Assembly: GCA_022360175.1 (NCBI GenBank)
Contig: JAKSDI010000101.1
Span: 1 to 47,952, forward strand
Source: Chitinophagales bacterium
Lineage (GTDB): Bacteria; Bacteroidota; Bacteroidia; Chitinophagales; Saprospiraceae
DNA: 47,952 nt
Direction: 5' to 3'
Made by a program: the position numbers and the translations under genes. Positions 33,530 to 43,942 of this stretch are shown piece after piece. The notes beneath the pieces were generated by a model that saw only the letters and a list, made by a program, of their open reading frames with translations, made no database searches and was not told the origin of the DNA. Position 1 is the stretch's first letter; each line of letters starts with the position of its first letter.

Positions 33530-35281
33530 TTACTGTTTGACCACCTTTCCACTCTCTACTACCTGCCCTTCTGCTATAAGTTGATAAAAATATACTCCGG
33601 CAGGTACTTCTCCCATATCCAACGTATTCATCCCTGCTGATAAGCGACGATTATGTACCGGACAGCCTACCTGATCATAGATCAACACCCTTGCATCTGT
33701 AGGCAACCAGCCTGCACGTAGAGAAAAAGTGAGGTAGCGCTGGAATGGAATGGGAAATACTTTAGCAATTGCCTCTTTAGCACCTGAAGTACTGCTTGTA
33801 TTGACAATCTCAAAAGTCAACTCTTTGCATTTGGTATCATTGCCATTTTCATTGCTTACGGTAAGGCATACCTGATAGGTACCTGGCTCTGCATACAGGT
33901 GTGTAGGATTTACCTCCGTACTACTATTACTATCTCCAAAATCCCATAGCCATCCGGATGGCTCATAGTCGCTCAAATCTGTAAAAAATACTTCCAGCGG
34001 CTCTAATGTGTCTTGTCCATAACGCCAGCGACTCAAGGGAACATTATTGATACCCAGTGTATCACAAGGGCTACCATCTATTGGACCGAGACGGTAATTT
34101 GGGAGGTTGGGGATCGAAAAAGCGTTATAGGTAGGAAGCTCTACCCCATGCTGTTCTATCCTGCAATCAGGGCATAGTTTATCTGGATCATGGATAACAT
34201 GTAGACTGTGTACTCCATTTGCTGAACTCATGTATATTTTACCATCTGGAGCAAGCTGTGCCTGATAAAAATTGGTCGGTAAAAAATCTGTATATCCATC
34301 ATACTCTGCCACTAGCGTACGAGTAGCCAATACATCTTCTGCCCACAGATCATATTGGTAAATATAAATATTAGAAGTCGTATACAAATAGCGGGAATTT
34401 TTTGAGATAGCTGTGCCACCGCTAGGGCCTCCCTGTGGCTCATTTATTTGGCTGAAATTACTCAGCAAACCAGTACATCGGTCAAAGTCATACACAGTAA
34501 CATATTCTCCCTCCCAATCACTAATACCATTATAACGCACATGTTTCGTACCATCTGGAGAAAAAGTAGCCTGTCCCAGTCCAGTAGGAACTGGCTCACC
34601 TATAATCTGTACACCCATTGTATCTATTCCACTGGGCGTGAGTAAAAAACGATGAAATCGGTTGGAAGACTGTTCTGGCATCAGTATCCACCAGTCTCTG
34701 CCATTTGCATGTTTACAGGCTGAGAGTTTGCCAGCATCAAAAGTATCCTGAGCGAGTAATTCTTTTCTAAGTACAACTGCTCCCTGCCCCTCATTTTGTG
34801 TTCGGTCTATGATAGAATAATGTATATGCTCCCCTACACCAGCTATTGAGTTTTCTATATAAATGAAGTTAAAATCCATATCAAACAAATACACCAGTGT
34901 AGAGTCAGTTAAATGCTCAAACATCAAACCACTTTGAGGTTCATCCCATCCGCCCTCAAAAATACCATCAAACCACATGTTTCCATTCTCTACGATTTCG
35001 TGATTTGCTCCATATATTGCTTTACCGGTAAACGAAAAGACTAAATTTCCACTTGCATCACTAAAACTTAAATTATTGGCCCTAAAACGGGCCTCCCCAT
35101 CTTGATTATCAGTTACATTTATTATTTCATCTTGAAAATGAAGTATAGAAAGCCCAAAAGAGTCATTATCTGCACTGCCAGGACCTCCTCCATAACCTAA
35201 TACCCAGGTATAATCATGTAATTGGGCAATGCTCGTCTTGACAACAATCAAACTAAACAAAACAATATATAAATATCGCAT
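33530..35281 (-). CDS. T9SS-secreted protein with propeller-like N-terminus and PKD domain, copy A, 583 aa
   Basis: Signal peptide MRYLYIVLFSLIVVKTSIAQ is present. The central part has propeller-type repeats (VRYNGISDWEGEYVTVYDFDRCTGLLS, LAPDGKIYMSS). The PKD domain (residues ~426-500) contains WDFGDS. The last ~79 residues are a T9SS type A sorting domain (VFPIPFQRYLTFSL to SGKVVKQ). The usual PNP of this domain reads PIP here, while copy B has PNP. The gene follows the beta-helix gene after 66 bp and a terminator-like hairpin. A nearly identical copy is at 45847-47598. A surface or adhesion role is inference. Confidence 0.88.
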   Translation of the reverse strand: MRYLYIVLFSLIVVKTSIAQLHDYTWVLGYGGGPGSADNDSFGLSILHFQDEIINVTDNQDGEARFRANNLSFSDASGNLVFSFTGKAIYGANHEIVENGNMWFDGIFEGGWDEPQSGLMFEHLTDSTLVYLFDMDFNFIYIENSIAGVGEHIHYSIIDRTQNEGQGAVVLRKELLAQDTFDAGKLSACKHANGRDWWILMPEQSSNRFHRFLLTPSGIDTMGVQIIGEPVPTGLGQATFSPDGTKHVRYNGISDWEGEYVTVYDFDRCTGLLSNFSQINEPQGGPSGGTAISKNSRYLYTTSNIYIYQYDLWAEDVLATRTLVAEYDGYTDFLPTNFYQAQLAPDGKIYMSSANGVHSLHVIHDPDKLCPDCRIEQHGVELPTYNAFSIPNLPNYRLGPIDGSPCDTLGINNVPLSRWRYGQDTLEPLEVFFTDLSDYEPSGWLWDFGDSNSSTEVNPTHLYAEPGTYQVCLTVSNENGNDTKCKELTFEIVNTSSTSGAKEAIAKVFPIPFQRYLTFSLRAGWLPTDARVLIYDQVGCPVHNRRLSAGMNTLDMGEVPAGVYFYQLIAEGQVVESGKVVKQ

Positions 35282-35298
35282 AATTGATATATTAAAAC

Positions 35299-35331
35299 AG
35301 CTTGTATTCCAATGTATTTGGGATACAAGCT
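35299..35331 (-). terminator. Intramodule terminator-like hairpin, copy A
   Basis: AGCTTGTATTCCA (35299-35311) pairs with TGGGATACAAGCT (35319-35331) with one mismatch. On the minus strand it is followed by GTTTTAATAT. It lies between the beta-helix gene and the 583-aa gene, so expression of the second may rely on read-through or its own promoter. Confidence 0.65.
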
Positions 35332-35347
35332 ATTCAGTTGGCAAAAT

Positions 35348-38300
35348 TTACCTGACTAGCCTGCCCGTTTCAAAAGTACCATCTTTGAAACTTAAATGCA
35401 GTAGATAAACACCTTTAGGCCACAGGCTCACATTCAACTCAATAAAACTATTGTTTTCCATAAGTGGAATTGTCCTCACCAATGAACCATCTATACGATA
35501 AATCCGCAGGACATTAGCCATAACTTCATTCTTCCATATCACTTTCGCCGTCTCTTTAGCAGGATTAGGGGCAATAAGCAATTTTTCGATTTGAAAAGAT
35601 GGAAGAATATTCGTTTTTGATTTGAAATAAAGACCATTTGTACAAAGATTATCATCATCAAATGATCGTATTTGTTCTTTTTCCAACAAGGTTCTTGCCC
35701 AAATCACTGCTTGGCCTCCTTTATTAGGACATTGGTTGGCAATCGCCAATAAGGTTTGAAATTGGTTTGTATCAAAAAAAGTATTGCTACCTAAGAGTGA
35801 TTCTAAATAAATGCGGTTGACTGTTTTTTCATTAACTACTGGTAAGAAATCATTAGAAATGTTTTGATTATAATTCATCAACTGTCCCGCCTTGGTAGAG
35901 ATAATAGTATCTGCCAGATTTTGCAGGTTATCAATATTGTAAAGGGTAGCTTCCAGTTCACTTCTTTTGGCTATTCTTTGGTTAATTAGTAGACTAGAAT
36001 CTGCACTGGTAGTAGCAAGCATTAATAGGCTATCCAGAAGAGCTAAAGAATCAAGATGTTCTTCCAGGTGATACTGGTTTTCCCATATTCCCTGTACCTC
36101 ATCAGCCTCAGGATCAATCAAGTGCCGAATTCCTCTTTGCATAGAATCCAGCTTGCCTATAGCGTGATTCTGCATCTGTGTATAAAAAACATCCATCACA
36201 CTATTAATGCCTTGTAAAGAAGCCGTGCGATCAATTTTAGCAAACAGATACTGTTTTGCACGCCAGTCATACACACTATCCAGTGTATGATAAAACAAAC
36301 TGTCTAATACAATCGTCGTATCAAATTGATCAAATTGATCCGGTACATAATAATTACCACATGTTTGGTCCAGTGCACATTTTGCTGCTGTCCCATCTGA
36401 AGGAATAAACCAACTAGTAGATGAATTAGGGACATCTATATTATTGGGCCAATATATTGTACTTTGGGGAGGCTGCACTTCGAAGGAAGAATTCGAAACT
36501 TGAGCATTCCCTCCCAAATGCCGTGCAGAGGCATCTCCATAAACTCCATTCCATCTATTCCCCGCATCTAATTGCGAACCTATAATAGTCATAGCATCAC
36601 AATGTAATCCAATTTCATGGTTTCTGATGTCTGTCTGGCGATAGGAGGTAGTTGGGTTCATCCCAATAAAGCGGGTCCCGGTATTGTGTCCATCAGTATA
36701 ATTACAACATATGATGGCACCACTATTTTCTCTCATATTCAGCCCAACCGTTTTCATTGTTCCATTGTGAGCATCTTCCAATGTGTTGTTGTAAACTATA
36801 ATTTTTTGTGAGTTACTTACCAGGATACCCGATTTGATATCATCATGATCAATTGTTCCCTGAAATTTAATAGACGGATTGCTTTCTACAAAAATATTAT
36901 AAGAATTTTTAATACTAATACCATCGCCGGGATCGAGTATAGTAATATTGTTATTCGTTAAACTCAAGGGAATACTTCCGCCAAATCCACTACCGGCATT
37001 GCTCAATCTTATCCCTGCTGATTCAGCATAGACTGTTCCAATCCCTCCCAAGGTTAATCTGTTATCATTTATAGTTCCTGTAGTATTGCCAGGCGTATCA
37101 GCAAGAAACACTCCAAATTGTCTGTAACTAATCTCATTCCCATTTATCCGAAATGTAGGATTGATAATAGACGTATTTAAAATGATTCCATCCTCTACTC
37201 CTCCTATAATATTATCAGTAATATTTGTAACCGAATTAAGGCTTTGAGCGTGGATGGCTCTCACCATATTCTCAAATTCACAATCCTGTATAAGCAAAAA
37301 TTTACCGAAATCATATCTAACTCCTATACCTTCATTAGGAGGCGATACTAAAAAGTCGGCAGGATTGAAATTACCCACTATATTGTTGAAGTTACAATCA
37401 CTTATACTCAGCCCAACGTCCTCTGTTATAATTCCATTTAAAAGGCTTCGAAATTCATTGCCGGCACCAAACTCCACTACTGTGCAATTATATATTTCCG
37501 CTCCGGCATAACTTTGGCTTCCAGGAAGCGGGCTTTGTCCTATATAGGCATTTAAATAGACCTCTTGATCATTGTATATAAAACTGTTATCCTGAAAGGG
37601 TTGTACTTGAAAATAATCCAATAAAGGGCCTGTAGTTTCTGGCTTATAAATCCCTACATAATTATTGATAAAATTATTCTCCCATACCGTAACACCGCTC
37701 CCTCCTTCACCAAATACAGCATATTGTGCGTCCCGAATTTCATTATTCCATACGGTTAACTCCCCATTAGTTGATGCTCTCATTCCTCGCCACATTTCTT
37801 CACATCCATGAATTCCACCATTATTATCTACTCCAAACAATAACAAACTCGCTCCATCCTCCACTACGATCTCCGATCCAGGCTGCATCCTGATTTCACC
37901 ACCTCCTATTGCATAATTTCCATCTATCACCAGGCGCCCACGGATGGCTAAACAAGAACTGGTATTAACCAATGTATTTTCACCAAAAATGGTATTCTCC
38001 ATCAGCAGTTCTAAATCAGAGTTTGATATCAACAACGCTTCTCCATTATTGATATCTCCTGCATCTATATTAATCGCATTAGGCCCCTCACAGGGACAGG
38101 TAAACTCAGGAAAGCAGTCTTTTTCATAGACATGTGAAAAATCACTCCGTTCACTATAATCACATATCGCATCCAGATAGGAGGTCTCCAATTCTATACT
38201 GAAGGTAATTGTTTCACCCTGAGCTACTTCCTGCAATTCTGTGTAATTGAAGGTAACATCCATGCAGTTTTGGCCATTATTGGGTAAGCTGATTGTCTGT

Positions 38301-39121
38301 GTAGCAGGAGTAGTGATCAGGCCTGATGATGAACTACTGGCTGTCAATTCTATTTCTACTGGTACACTTGAGCATACTTCATAAGTTACACCAACTTCAT
38401 CTCCATCACACCAGCTAGCATCCACAGATGATAAACTCACTCCTGGCAATATAAAAGGGCTTGCCAGCTCCTCCAATTCTACCAAATCAAGCATAAAAAC
38501 ACCATAATCGAGAAAGGAAATATTATTCATATTGGTAATCTCTGGAGCAAAAATCAGCTGATTATAATCAATTCCTGCTGGTATCTCTGGCAAGAATATG
38601 GCTTGCCAACCTACACTCACTTCTGATGCAGGGATGCTGGCGACCTCCTGAAAGTTTGGGCCACTCACTCCCGGTGGATAATCGATGCAACTACCAAAGG
38701 GAGGATTTACTCCCGAAACATTATTTGCCAGGTACACTCTAAAAACCACATTATCCAGGTTTTCATGATCGCCTTTATAATATAATTGAAAGCAGAGTGA
38801 TAATAAATCTCCGGAACTTCCAGAAGGAATGTTCGCTATTGCTCCCTCCCCTGTAATTACAGAGCCAGGCTGTACATTATAGTAGAAGTACAAATAATTA
38901 TCCCCATCTACTGGATTGTTGTTTGCATTATCACTAATCGACGGGCTGCCATACCAATGCTCCCAGCCTGGAAGACAACCCACTGTATTGAGGTCATAAT
39001 CACAAAGAGCAGGACATGTATGATTCTCAAAATTTTCAAATAATAACTGCCCTTTTAAACTTGTGGTTATTGTAAAGAGGAACAATAAAGAAATGATACT
39101 TTGTTGGTAGAGTACATTCAT
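35348..39121 (-). CDS. T9SS-secreted parallel beta-helix protein, 1257 aa
   Basis: Signal peptide (MNVLYQQSIISLLFLFTITTS) then an N-terminal beta-rich domain of ~220 residues (FENFENHTCPALCDYDLNT). Residues ~360-830 are right-handed beta-helix repeats, with many N-rich turns (WNNEIRDAQYAVFG, ENNFINNYVGIY, ISDCNFNNI). Residues ~900-1150 are helical, Asp/Leu-rich. The end is a T9SS type A sorting domain (LLIAPNPAKET to ETGRLVR). The protein is a large surface cargo, possibly polysaccharide-binding or -degrading; no catalytic motif is evident. Its C-terminal end recurs at 47656-47952. Confidence 0.87.
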   Translation of the reverse strand: MNVLYQQSIISLLFLFTITTSLKGQLLFENFENHTCPALCDYDLNTVGCLPGWEHWYGSPSISDNANNNPVDGDNYLYFYYNVQPGSVITGEGAIANIPSGSSGDLLSLCFQLYYKGDHENLDNVVFRVYLANNVSGVNPPFGSCIDYPPGVSGPNFQEVASIPASEVSVGWQAIFLPEIPAGIDYNQLIFAPEITNMNNISFLDYGVFMLDLVELEELASPFILPGVSLSSVDASWCDGDEVGVTYEVCSSVPVEIELTASSSSSGLITTPATQTISLPNNGQNCMDVTFNYTELQEVAQGETITFSIELETSYLDAICDYSERSDFSHVYEKDCFPEFTCPCEGPNAINIDAGDINNGEALLISNSDLELLMENTIFGENTLVNTSSCLAIRGRLVIDGNYAIGGGEIRMQPGSEIVVEDGASLLLFGVDNNGGIHGCEEMWRGMRASTNGELTVWNNEIRDAQYAVFGEGGSGVTVWENNFINNYVGIYKPETTGPLLDYFQVQPFQDNSFIYNDQEVYLNAYIGQSPLPGSQSYAGAEIYNCTVVEFGAGNEFRSLLNGIITEDVGLSISDCNFNNIVGNFNPADFLVSPPNEGIGVRYDFGKFLLIQDCEFENMVRAIHAQSLNSVTNITDNIIGGVEDGIILNTSIINPTFRINGNEISYRQFGVFLADTPGNTTGTINDNRLTLGGIGTVYAESAGIRLSNAGSGFGGSIPLSLTNNNITILDPGDGISIKNSYNIFVESNPSIKFQGTIDHDDIKSGILVSNSQKIIVYNNTLEDAHNGTMKTVGLNMRENSGAIICCNYTDGHNTGTRFIGMNPTTSYRQTDIRNHEIGLHCDAMTIIGSQLDAGNRWNGVYGDASARHLGGNAQVSNSSFEVQPPQSTIYWPNNIDVPNSSTSWFIPSDGTAAKCALDQTCGNYYVPDQFDQFDTTIVLDSLFYHTLDSVYDWRAKQYLFAKIDRTASLQGINSVMDVFYTQMQNHAIGKLDSMQRGIRHLIDPEADEVQGIWENQYHLEEHLDSLALLDSLLMLATTSADSSLLINQRIAKRSELEATLYNIDNLQNLADTIISTKAGQLMNYNQNISNDFLPVVNEKTVNRIYLESLLGSNTFFDTNQFQTLLAIANQCPNKGGQAVIWARTLLEKEQIRSFDDDNLCTNGLYFKSKTNILPSFQIEKLLIAPNPAKETAKVIWKNEVMANVLRIYRIDGSLVRTIPLMENNSFIELNVSLWPKGVYLLHLSFKDGTFETGRLVR

Positions 39122-39158
39122 AAAAGAAATTCTATTTGATGATCAAGGAATTGAAAAT

Positions 39159-39184
39159 GCTGCCCAAAACATTTTTTGGGCAGC
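39159..39184 (-). terminator. Terminator of the lipase/beta-helix gene
   Basis: GCTGCCCAAAA (39159-39169) and TTTTGGGCAGC (39174-39184) are a perfect 11-bp stem with a four-base loop. It lies just after the stop of the 1516-aa gene and before the next gene's start. Confidence 0.85.
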
Positions 39185-39217
39185 TATTTAATACCACAGA
39201 GAACACTTAGTATCTAA

Positions 39218-42200
39218 TTATTGCACTATAATCTTATGCAGTTCAAATTCCCCCGTTTGAGTATCCATGATTTTCAGCATATAGAGTCCTTTTGCCAAAG
39301 CACTCACATCTATTTCAAGCGATAGATCAGCGTCATTAATCTGTTTTACTATTCGTCCATTATCATCGTAAATATTCACACCGCTTTCTTTATTAATGCC
39401 AGACAGGTATACTATGTCTTCCGCAGGATTAGGAAATACCATTACTTTTGTTTGATGAGTCAAGCCTGAGCCAGGTTTACTATTTTCTATATCCCGATAC
39501 TCATCAGATAGAGCATGGGAAGCTCCATAAGCATAGCTATTTTCTATATCCAGCATCACTCTTGCAATATCTATATAATGTTTACACACTTGCGAAGCAC
39601 TATTTCTATGACTATCCGGTATGCCCGCTGGTATACTAAATGCTTGTCGTGCCTGGAAGGTGGATAGATCGTTTTGAATAGCTTCTAAATATGCCTTGTA
39701 TGCAGCATAATAGTATTCATCTACTTTAATGTGTCCATCAATAAAAATAGAGCAAAACACTTCTGTAGGATATTCTGGTTCTGATGGAGGACTAGGGCAC
39801 CCTACAGGTTCATCAATAGCTTGATTATCGGTAATTAAATCCACCTCAGATAGTCCACTACATCCATATGTTTTTTGATGAAGGCTATATGCTACATTAG
39901 AAGGATTGGCATTATCTGTCCCCCAATAGTTTCCTCTCGCGTTTACCTCCATAATATCATCTCTATCATCATAACATATATCAAATAGTATACTACCGGC
40001 CCCTCCATTCTGGAAATGATTGGCGCGGATATAAGCAGGATCCGCAGTACCGCTATTTTCAATAGCATCAATTTGTAGTAAAATATCTTGTCCAGCAATA
40101 CCAATAGCATTGTTTAATAGCTGAGCACAATCCATTAATACCAGTCCATAGTCTACTTCATTAACATCTATACCTCCTTCTGCTAAATGGATTCCATAAG
40201 CTGTGTGATTCGAAATAACAGATTGTCCATACATAAACACATTAGCTTTTTTTCCTACGGGACAGTAAATGCCTACATCATTATTGGTAATTTCTGAACC
40301 TCCCGTCAATACAAATTCTCCTATATCTTCCAATAATACAGCTCCCCACGAATCCATTGCTGCTGGATATGGTGCTGTAAATCCTGATATGGTTGATGAA
40401 GCCAAACGAGTACCTTCTATATTCGTTAACCATAGAGCATAACCTCCTGATGTTCCCGCAGTAATCTCTGTATTAAGTATTCTCATAGTACCACCTCCAT
40501 TCATAGCTATAGCAAAACTATTATTATGAAACTGGCTATTCGTAATGAAAAAATCTAATGGAGGATTAACAGGATATATGCCATAGCCACTTATGCCATA
40601 AACAAAATCGTAAAAATCTGAATTGGTCACTCTTAACACACGAACTCCATCTAATTCAAGCCCTATTGCATTAGGATGGCCAGCCATTTCTACATTAGCA
40701 ACCATTGCCTCTCCTTCATTTCCTACACGGACCTGGCTCCCATTACCATATTCTATCCGACCATCTATAAGGTGTAAAGTACCACTCCCGATTTTGAGTA
40801 AAGCACTTTGATTCAGGCGTATAAATCGCTTCCCTTTACCTTGTCCTCTTAATTTAAAGATGCCTCCTGATAGCTCTAAATGATGGCCACTATAAAAATC
40901 AAAGAAACCATGGCTTCCTGAAAAGTCAAACTCTCCCATAATATCCAATGTCCCATAAACTTTTATGCTGGGACGACCCGGAATTTGGTTTGGATCCCAT
41001 AGCTGTATTTTCGCTCCAGGATGAATAGTCAACTTTCCACCTTCTTCTACTATGAAATGAGAATCATTAAAGATACGTAGTATGCCATCTGTGTGCACAA
41101 CCACTTCTCCTCCATTTTTAATTCTGATTTTTCCACCAAAGCCTGCATTGAAGATACCATCCGCTTCCACTATAACCTGTCCGCCTGGCTCTACAACAAA
41201 TTCCGATTCATTATTAACAAATATTTCTCCTTCTTCTGCTACTTCTACAGTAGCATCTGCCAGCACAAATACATTTCCAATATTATTTACACCTGCTCCA
41301 TTATTCCATTCTCCTAATTCCATTCGACCTCCTTTATGTACTCTTACAGTAGTAGGAATACTATCACAAAAACTTGGTTGGATGTATACATTAAAAGTAG
41401 TATTTATAGCATTCTGAAAGTTGTGAATATTATTTGTGAAAGCGATCCGGTCGGCTCGATTAACCCATAATTGTCCACTTTCCCTAATCTCTAAATCAGC
41501 ATCAATAATGGGTTCTGTACGATATTCAGGAAAGGTAGCAGGTGGGTTTACATAATCATATTCCTGCCCTGAATCACCATGGTTAAAAGTCTGATGATCT
41601 AGTAAGCCAAGTGAAGTGGCTCCAAAGGAGAGATTGGCTAATAAAACACTTAAATTATCCAGATTAAACTGAATGGTATGATCTACATTATCATTTGGCG
41701 TTAGCTCGTCAACTCCCACCATTTCATCCATAGTAGTAATTGCTAATGCTAGCACCGTTTCATTGTCAGATATATTTTGAAAAGGATCACTCAAGGGGCC
41801 TGTTAGTGATTGAAAGGGACCTACTTCTAATGCACTTACAGCTGGAATGAAACAAAATCGGGTTTGATCAAAGCCATTATCTACTTCAAGTGCTGTAAAT
41901 CCACCAGGAGCACCATCTAATGGACGTGTCCCTGCCACCTTTACATCTTTAAAAGCAAAAAGTACAGGAATGCCCAATACACGAGCAACTACAAGTCCTC
42001 GATATATCCGCCGCGGGCTATTCGGTAAATTTGGAATAGCAAAAAAGTCTAAATCTGTATATCCACCTGTTCCTAAATTAAGATTTCCTATTATATCAAT
42101 CAGTGCCCCCCAACCATTACTTACATCTGTAAACTGGCTAAGCACAGAACCTATAGTACCCTGTACTGAAAATAGTTTATCTCCAGGCTCAAACCCTTGG

Positions 42201-43768
42201 CTTATACCAATCTGAGAACCAGCGGAAACTGCCAGATGTTTGCAATTTTGTAATTTCCCCAGATTCACTAATTTATCATAGAATCTACGATTAGGGCCAT
42301 TATTGAGAATTGAAGTATCCTTGTGATATAGAAGCAATTGTTTAACAGAAGGGCTTGCAAATGTAGAAGCCATCTGATTTAAACTAGGTGCAAAAGTATT
42401 CAAACTTACGTCTATCACACCAGGGACTTGCACCTTCAGTCCATTCAAATGACCAATCATATGTTGTAAACCTAAGGGTATATTCGCACCTCTAAGTGGT
42501 GAATCCATGCTAACAAATAAACGAGTATCATGGTCTTCTCCTGTCGATTCCATTTCGAGTAAAGCCAACTTACTCACTACTCCTCCCATACTTAATCCTA
42601 TGATCACTAATTCCTCATTGCCTTGCTTGATCGCATTGATTTCACGAATAGCTGTTTTAACAATTTCTGCATTCTGTTCTAATGGAGCATTTTCATTATC
42701 AAAATCAAGGAATATTAAATCATAACCATCGTTTAAAAGTTCTTGTATAACTGTATTTCCGGTAAATGAAACCGTTCCCAGTCTATCACGAATATCTTCA
42801 AAATCATTATCAATATTGAATTCAAAATCATCGGGTATCATGGGCGTTTCAAAACCGTTAACAATAAGCAATGGACGGCGAATAGTATTATCACAGCAAG
42901 CGGTGCGAATGAAAAGCCTGTCATCCTCATCATTGAATGTAGGTTCTCCTTCACTTAAATCTATTGTAAACTCCTGTTCCTCACAATATCCATTTGGTAC
43001 AATGGCACTGATATTGGGAATCACCTCCATTCGATTACGACTGAAAAGCGTTTCTCCATTTCGAAGATTAACTTTTAATTCAATGTCTATATTAGCATCG
43101 GCTCCAGGAGTAAAAGTAAGTGGAATACCTAAAGTAAAAGGCACAAAACCCTGTCCTGTATTAATTTCATAGGAAAGCACATCAAAAGGTCCAAGATTAG
43201 ACCATAATTCAGGAATAATAGTATAAGACTGCCCTTCTTTTAATGGGCCATTCCGCCAGGTGGCTGCAGCCAATACCTGTTGTTGCTCATAAGGGCTATT
43301 AGCACTACCAGATATATCATACAATTGATTGTTGGTGATGCTAATAAGCCCCTGCGCTACTGCATCTCCTTTAAGCTGATGATAATCATAGAGAATAATT
43401 TTATAGGGTACGGTATCACTACTGTAGGATGAAGCTCCCATTCCCGCCAGATTGATTTGAGCATTGCTATTTACGATTGTACTTACCAAAGTAGCATATA
43501 CTAATTGACAACGCAGTGGACTGGAAAGTGTCGTACTATCCGGATGTCCATTAAAAGCACTTAATTTGGTAAAGGGCGTACCGTGATCTAATAACAATCC
43601 ACTAGGTACTTCACTAAGATTCATATTCGCAAATACATAATCTGTGGTATAATACCCAGGGGGGGGACTTGTATCTATATACTGCTGTGCAATCATATAA
43701 AAAGGCATAGAGAGTAACATCCCCGATAATACATACCGAAGGGAAAACGCATACATCTTCTTTTTCAT
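39218..43768 (-). CDS. T9SS-secreted alpha/beta-hydrolase (lipase/PGAP1-like) with beta-helix repeats, 1516 aa
   Basis: An N-terminal hydrophobic signal (residues ~8-27) leads to export. Residues ~295-520 hold an alpha/beta-hydrolase: LLIVNGFETPM, LIFLDFDNENAP, nucleophile S393 in the elbow GLSMGG, and SMDSPLRGANIPLG. This resembles lipase/PGAP1-type esterases. After ~750 come beta-helix/low-complexity repeats (VEEGGKLTIHPGAKI, FTNNIHNF-type), then a helical stretch and a T9SS type A sorting domain (VFPNPAEDIVYLSG to HKIIVQ). The full triad Asp and His are not assigned. An esterase acting at the surface is a reasonable inference. Confidence 0.85.
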   Translation of the reverse strand: MKKKMYAFSLRYVLSGMLLSMPFYMIAQQYIDTSPPPGYYTTDYVFANMNLSEVPSGLLLDHGTPFTKLSAFNGHPDSTTLSSPLRCQLVYATLVSTIVNSNAQINLAGMGASSYSSDTVPYKIILYDYHQLKGDAVAQGLISITNNQLYDISGSANSPYEQQQVLAAATWRNGPLKEGQSYTIIPELWSNLGPFDVLSYEINTGQGFVPFTLGIPLTFTPGADANIDIELKVNLRNGETLFSRNRMEVIPNISAIVPNGYCEEQEFTIDLSEGEPTFNDEDDRLFIRTACCDNTIRRPLLIVNGFETPMIPDDFEFNIDNDFEDIRDRLGTVSFTGNTVIQELLNDGYDLIFLDFDNENAPLEQNAEIVKTAIREINAIKQGNEELVIIGLSMGGVVSKLALLEMESTGEDHDTRLFVSMDSPLRGANIPLGLQHMIGHLNGLKVQVPGVIDVSLNTFAPSLNQMASTFASPSVKQLLLYHKDTSILNNGPNRRFYDKLVNLGKLQNCKHLAVSAGSQIGISQGFEPGDKLFSVQGTIGSVLSQFTDVSNGWGALIDIIGNLNLGTGGYTDLDFFAIPNLPNSPRRIYRGLVVARVLGIPVLFAFKDVKVAGTRPLDGAPGGFTALEVDNGFDQTRFCFIPAVSALEVGPFQSLTGPLSDPFQNISDNETVLALAITTMDEMVGVDELTPNDNVDHTIQFNLDNLSVLLANLSFGATSLGLLDHQTFNHGDSGQEYDYVNPPATFPEYRTEPIIDADLEIRESGQLWVNRADRIAFTNNIHNFQNAINTTFNVYIQPSFCDSIPTTVRVHKGGRMELGEWNNGAGVNNIGNVFVLADATVEVAEEGEIFVNNESEFVVEPGGQVIVEADGIFNAGFGGKIRIKNGGEVVVHTDGILRIFNDSHFIVEEGGKLTIHPGAKIQLWDPNQIPGRPSIKVYGTLDIMGEFDFSGSHGFFDFYSGHHLELSGGIFKLRGQGKGKRFIRLNQSALLKIGSGTLHLIDGRIEYGNGSQVRVGNEGEAMVANVEMAGHPNAIGLELDGVRVLRVTNSDFYDFVYGISGYGIYPVNPPLDFFITNSQFHNNSFAIAMNGGGTMRILNTEITAGTSGGYALWLTNIEGTRLASSTISGFTAPYPAAMDSWGAVLLEDIGEFVLTGGSEITNNDVGIYCPVGKKANVFMYGQSVISNHTAYGIHLAEGGIDVNEVDYGLVLMDCAQLLNNAIGIAGQDILLQIDAIENSGTADPAYIRANHFQNGGAGSILFDICYDDRDDIMEVNARGNYWGTDNANPSNVAYSLHQKTYGCSGLSEVDLITDNQAIDEPVGCPSPPSEPEYPTEVFCSIFIDGHIKVDEYYYAAYKAYLEAIQNDLSTFQARQAFSIPAGIPDSHRNSASQVCKHYIDIARVMLDIENSYAYGASHALSDEYRDIENSKPGSGLTHQTKVMVFPNPAEDIVYLSGINKESGVNIYDDNGRIVKQINDADLSLEIDVSALAKGLYMLKIMDTQTGEFELHKIIVQ

Positions 43769-43942
43769 TTGTATTAATTTATGCTGTTAGTGAAAAAAAT
43801 GATACATCTTGGAGAGCGACCTAAAAGTGAGTATTAGAGTTGCATACTGTCAATCCATTACCAGTCCAACAATAGGACATTGAACATAATAAACCCTTAT
43901 TATATAAATAAAGTGGAGTCGGTTCAGACAAATTAGGCCATA

